A stretch of 64,000 nt of DNA from Calvatia gigantea (Eukaryota; Basidiomycota; Agaricomycetes; Agaricales; Lycoperdaceae): the NCBI GenBank assembly GCA_025093985.1, contig JACAAK010000007.1:1054001-1118000 (forward strand). The letters run 5' to 3'. Positions within the stretch are counted from its first letter, which is position 1. Each line of letters starts with the position of its first letter. The position numbers were made by a program, and so were the translations under genes. Of this stretch, positions 59,505 through 64,000 are shown piece by piece. A model generated the notes under the pieces. It made no database searches and had not been told where the DNA came from. It was given only the letters and a program-made list of their open reading frames with translations.

Positions 59505-62139
59505 TCAAGAATCAACTAGGGGCCGTCCTGGAAGCGCAGCGCTGTCGTTGTCAACACAATAAGGAAGCACCAGATAATCGATGGGATCGCCCCAGCCATG
59601 ACGTATTGTAAGTGGTCCAATGATGGCGTAATGTCCCGTTGACCCTATCTGTATGATATTGATGGCACAGGATTTTGCTGTATCAATTGTTTTCTGTGGT
59701 CTCAACAGGTTAGCCAGGGCACTCCAGATGGTGTGCCCATCCTTGTGTCCCCAATGAATACCATTGGAGTGCTCAAGGACACGTCGTTTCGCTCGATTCC
59801 ATTGGTCCATGCTGAGGTCCTTTAAAAAAAGAAATTTCAGAAAAGGATTTTGGTCCGTGAGATGATAGCTTACGGCCAAGTCCAATGCAGCCCAACTTAA
59901 CCCACGGGTCACGCAACCCCATTTTCGGATGCAAAGACCTGCAAACATATTGTCCAAGTCACGTTCATTAAGCTCGGCCTGGTTAGGCCTAAATGTGACT
60001 CTTTGACGAAATGCAGTTGGCGCCTGTGAACGAACTGATCCGGTTAATTGGAAAGGGCTGGAAATATCTGGCGTACGTGATTTAAAATCCAGTCACAAAA
60101 GCGGACCGGGTCGATGCTCATATAGTTAAACGACGGTGAGCTGAGGTTCTCGAAGGCATTAATCAGTACAGAAGTGCTAAATGAGAGATGGTGTTCCATT
60201 GCGTGTTCGCACGAAGAATCATGGCAAAAGGAAATCAGCGTGCGAAGCCATTGACGCCTGGCCTCCGCGGTTGTGACGTATTGAGGCCACTTCCCCTCAG
60301 ATATGGATGGTGGTTCCCAAGAAAGTGTGATATAGTCTATAGGTATCGTTCAACAAACATCGCGAAAAAAGGACTTAAAAACTCACCCTCGACAGAGGTG
60401 GATTTCAGGGTGTCGACCCAACATCGCCATATCTTCCCCAATTCCTCGTCCAAGTCAATGTAGTAGGACTGGGAGCGAGAACGGTCTTTCAGAAAATCCG
60501 AGAACGAAGCATGAAGGAATTGAACAGGTTTCTCGTGTGCCTCATCTGGTGATGGAAAAGTAAGGACTGAGCGTAATTTGCGCAACGCAGCATAGGCATC
60601 GTGTTGCTTAAGTCCCAAGACACTGCATAGTTGGAGTAGGCTCCAGGTTTTGCCCCGAACAAACCGTCCGAGAAGGTAGAAGCCGAGAATTGTTTTTGTT
60701 ATAGGGAGAGTGTCGGGTTGGACATCTGACATGATCGTCGTGTATAATATGTCAAGGGCGTAGAAAGGGTTCTTCTCCGCCTCGCGAGATGGGTTGTGGC
60801 GGTCCGTTGCACTTCGACCGATCCGAAATAGAATGTCTTCAAGGCACACTACCGGATTTTCCTTGCCGATGTAATCGACCAACGTTGAGGCGAAGACAAA
60901 CAGTCCGGAAGAGGCTTTCGTGAGCCGCAAAAAGCTGTTTTCGGATGGCCACAATGACGGCACCACGTCGGAGTAGCGGCGTCGAATTTTTGCAAATTCT
61001 GTGCGAAGGTAGAGTTCTACACTTCGTAACGCTTCCTCAGAATCTATTGGCACCTCCAGTTTCCGGAATCCTTTGATCTCTTCTTCAACCTGAGCGAAGG
61101 CTGCTTGTAAATGAATTTCTGGTCGGCTAGCGATGATCCAGACGATTGAAGTGGTTGGGGCATGGCGGAGGATAGATTCACGAATCAGGTCGATGATCCT
61201 ACATTGGTATCTTTCACCGTTGATTTCGTCGAACCCATCTAGGAGCACTACCCAACGTCGAGAGCCGACACTGATACCTCCGGTCGCAAACGGAACGACA
61301 AAGAGACGTTTGAACTGCTCATCAAGCGACTTTTCTAGGAAACCAGGATCAACAGCGAGTTTTCCTCCTATATAATGACGGTACTCTGGGTCTGCCACGG
61401 CAAAGGTATACGCCAAAGTTGTAAAAACCTTCTTGGGGTCATCTCGGTGATTAGGACGAGAGAAAAACAAAGTTGCACATCTCAGGGTAGGAAGGGGACA
61501 TATGATTTCGGCCAGGCTCTGCACGATTGCGGACTTGCCAACACCGGCTGGACCAACGAGCCAGACAATTCTTGTCCCAAGAGTGACATCGTGGATGTGC
61601 GCCTGGAGTTGGTCGAGGAAATCTATGCGAGTGTCCGGGTGGCATCGGGGAGGATCATCGCGATACGAAGAGTCAAATTCGGTGCCAGGAATGATATGCT
61701 GAGCCATTTGTTCCAATACTGTAGGGCATTGCTATGCTTAGCCCTTTGTATCACGGAGAATAGAGTTTTTAAATTACTTACCACTTGGGCCCTGATGTCG
61801 GTAAACCTCTGCCATTATTGGTTGGTTGATAATAACACCCTGAGCATTGGGTAAAATGCCACCAATATGTGAATTAGTTGACGAGGCCGCTGAAGGATGG
61901 TTAGAAAACCGCAATCCACCCCCAAGATACCACCTACCAGGATTGAGGGCCCCAGGTGAGCTGCCATGTATACCAAGGTTCTTAATGTGCAAGCCTCTGA
62001 AACGTTCAGTACTGGCAAAATTTCCCATCCAGAGAGATAGGACGTTGGTGGTGGAGGATGTACGACGGAAGCGCACAGCACGGGTTACAAATCCGCATGA
62101 GACACCCGTTATATTTAAGTTCTGATACTGGCACCGCAT
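59505..62139 (-). CDS. NACHT-domain STAND NTPase (NLR-like)
   Basis: Five exons (61782-62139, 60387-61718, 60077-60336, 59874-60023, 59505-59819) give exactly 805 codons (804 aa). The N-terminal region contains GGILPNAQGVIINQPIM, like the short Asn/Ile motif that heads many basidiomycete NLR-type proteins. Then EQMAQHIIPGTEFDSS and PRCHPDTR lead into the NACHT domain with Walker A GPAGVGKSA and Walker B WVVLLDGFDE, followed by IIASRPE. No WD40, ankyrin or TPR repeats follow; the last 250 residues are unlike a repeat sensor. These proteins are signalling ATPases linked to fungal self/non-self recognition. Start could also be the internal MGNFAST. Intact. Confidence 0.85.
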
Positions 62140-62503
62140 TTAAAGGCGGAACGATGTGCAACTCCAGAGTAAGAAGTCCATGCAGAAATGAGAAGCTGGC
62201 GAGGGTCTCGTCCTTGGGGTTTTATGTCCTGAGATTCGTACGGGCACCCATAATACTTTGGAAAGCATGCGCAGTGCAGGGAAGCGGGAACTCTTTGGGC
62301 ATCCTTGTGACAGTAATAAAGGCATATGACGTGACGCACAGCGTCACTCTGATTTATGTCCTCTGGGGTAGCAACGGCCGGCGGTCGTTCCAAAAAAAGC
62401 ACAGAACCCTTTGGCAGTAGCCTTGTGACGGTCATAAAGCACATGACGTGACGCAGCGCGTGATGACAACACCCCCTTTGACAATCATTAATTACACCGC
62501 ACC
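62140..62503. promoter_or_regulatory. bidirectional promoter, NACHT / ORC6, with duplicated module
   Basis: Two direct repeats of about 42 bp, 62303-62345 and 62421-62460, share CCTTGTGAC, ATAAAG and ATGACGTGACGCA. TGACGTGA resembles a CREB/ATF-type bZIP site. Their placement 45-85 bp and 160-200 bp before the ORC6 start suggests regulatory use. Confidence 0.55.
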
Positions 62504-63875
62504 ATGCTGTCCAAAGCCGACGAAGAACAACTTCAGCGAGTCTGTGGAGACAATGAAACGTTGGCAGAAGCGCGCAAACTGATTCCACTCGCAAAAACGC
62601 GTACAAAGCAGGGCTCAGGCCATTATCTACCAGGATTGACCACGGCTCTACCAGCTGTTTGCGCATATATCGCTTCAAAGCAGTAAGCATCCTCTTTCAT
62701 GGATCCCAGTAGCCCTCTGAAATGAGCGAAATTAGCCTTAATAACAACGACGTTGCTTTGGATAGTGCCCGCCAATCATCCTGTCTCAACACGGCGGACT
62801 TCACTAAGGCCTTGCGGATCGTCAAGACTGTGTTAGAGGCCGAACTGAGTCCCAGGAAAAGAAGAAAGGAGGTCACTTATGATATCTTGCATGAGAGATA
62901 CCATGTCGGAATGTCATTTTCAAGCTTCAGCGTATTCTTGCGACAAGCAGAGCACGCGCTTGTTCAGCTGGACGGACGGCACAAGGTCGATGCACCCGAC
63001 TACCGGAGTGCAATTTTCTTCTGGGCGAGCTCAGTCATCAAGGTGTGTGTTCCCCTTTTTTTTTTTCCGAATTTGCACAATCCTTACACATTACTTGACA
63101 GGTAAAACAACTGCCGACGTTGGACGAATTTGCTCAAGATAACTTTCTACTCTCCAAACGTCTTACACCGATAATCAAGCTTCTCAACGACAAGTGCAAT
63201 TCATTGAAAAGCAAACTCGTTGAAGCCGCCAAGACCCCATCTCGTCCTTCCTCCCCAACTAAACTTTCTTCGTCACAACCATCAACCCCACGCACGCCTC
63301 GTCGATCACCCACCAAACCGCTTCGTGAACTTCCCACCCGAGAATCCGTTAAGAAGCATAGGCAGAACCTTCCCGTCGAAAAAGCAAGTCCATCACAAAC
63401 GCAGGAGCCTCAGGATGTGGAAATGACATCACTGGTAACGCCTACGAAAAAGCGAAAATTAGACACACCAAGCCTGACCGTTTCCCCATCGAAAAAACGA
63501 ATATCGTTCCCGCCAACTACACCATCCGCCTCACACATCACTCACATAACATCTCCGACAAAGTCGAAGCTAACTGCAACCGTAACGGTACCTTCACCCC
63601 TTCGTCGGTCAGCACGATCTGTGCTTCAGGAAGAAGTAGACGACGAAATGGACGTAGATGAAGACGATTTGGGCGGAGATATTAACCGGAGTCTTCAGTT
63701 CGACCTCTCCAAGGTGGAAAAGGACGATGAAGAAGAGGACGTGGAGGAACCAATGGTGATGAGACGGTTCAGACCTGTATACCAGGATTTCAGGCAGTGG
63801 TACGCCCGTGATGCGAGGGTGCTGAGAATGTGGAAAGCGGTCAGTGAGGGTATGACAAGTGAGGTGGAAGCGTAG
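62504..63875 (+). CDS. orc6: origin recognition complex subunit 6 (ORC6)
   Basis: Three exons (62504-62682, 62727-63042, 63102-63875) give exactly 423 codons (422 aa). ORC6 helps load the MCM helicase at replication origins. The N-terminal part has the TFIIB-like fold stretches LPGLTTALPAVCAYIASK and SCLNTADFTKALRIVKTVLEA. The middle is Ser/Pro/Thr-rich with several SP and TP sites (PSRPSSPTK, TPRRSPTK), which fit CDK phosphorylation, and KKRK/KKR nuclear signals. The C-terminus is acidic, then MRRFRPVYQDFRQWYARD, a conserved final segment. Intact. Confidence 0.85.
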
Positions 63876-64000
63876 GCCAGGAGGCTTGGCGAAATCTCAC
63901 CAAATTTGACCCGTTTTCTCATTCTTTTTTTCATGTTTTTGTTCGTCCTTGCCACTAGAGTTTGGCCTAAGGTCCGATGCCGATATTCCTACGCCTATCT
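63876..64000. other. 3' flank of ORC6
   Basis: T-rich tract and a GGCCTAAGG motif similar to one near 59200; nothing else seen. Confidence 0.4.

Overview
The window is nuclear DNA of a basidiomycete, most likely an Agaricomycete. Genes are dense and split by many 48-67 nt GT-AG introns, and the repertoire fits this group: glyoxal oxidase, L-amino-acid oxidase, DyP peroxidase, laccase family, MYND and F-box proteins, NACHT STAND protein, Helitron and Tc1/mariner. Coordinates were read by hand from both strands. For eleven genes (or pseudogenes) all exons were summed and the reading frame closes: GLOX and laccase after discounting single extra bases, LAAO, both vWA genes, 19025, both MYND genes, F-box, Nop12, NACHT and ORC6.

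Layout. 1-1.4 kb: no gene, a perfect 40-bp inverted repeat. 1.4-17.1 kb: an oxidative block with a secreted glyoxal oxidase (two 1-nt frameshifts), a secreted S28 serine peptidase, an L-amino-acid oxidase and two neighbouring genes that share one von Willebrand A (vWA) module. The first vWA gene has a small beta-trefoil-like N-terminus. The second is a complete DyP-type peroxidase fused in frame to the vWA module (911 aa). 19-27.4 kb: a conserved unknown protein, two MYND zinc-finger proteins, an F-box protein and a damaged multipass membrane protein. 28-45 kb: a decayed island with a broken rhodanese-type phosphatase gene, a C2H2 relic, dispersed repeats, and two near-identical copies of a host segment carrying a RidA gene and the 3' part of an MFS transporter gene. 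The first copy is interleaved with a deleted Helitron that carries a nested Tc1/mariner; the second leads into the intact MFS gene. 45.7-64 kb: ordinary chromosome again, with Nop12, a laccase-like multicopper oxidase that has lost part of its copper ligands, a secreted BNR-type beta-propeller protein, AMP deaminase, a NACHT NTPase and ORC6.

Working together (inference): glyoxal oxidase and L-amino-acid oxidase both make H2O2, the S28 peptidase can help supply amino acids, and DyP consumes H2O2. The 1.4-17.1 kb block could therefore be a peroxide-producing and peroxide-using neighbourhood, although DyP-vWA and the amino-acid oxidase show no obvious signal peptide. The most novel item is the DyP-vWA fusion. 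The vWA exons have the same five lengths (407, 53, 42, 41, 310 nt) in both genes and follow a phase-2 intron in a Leu codon, which is strong evidence that one exon module was attached to two different N-termini. No rRNA, convincing tRNA or CRISPR array was seen.
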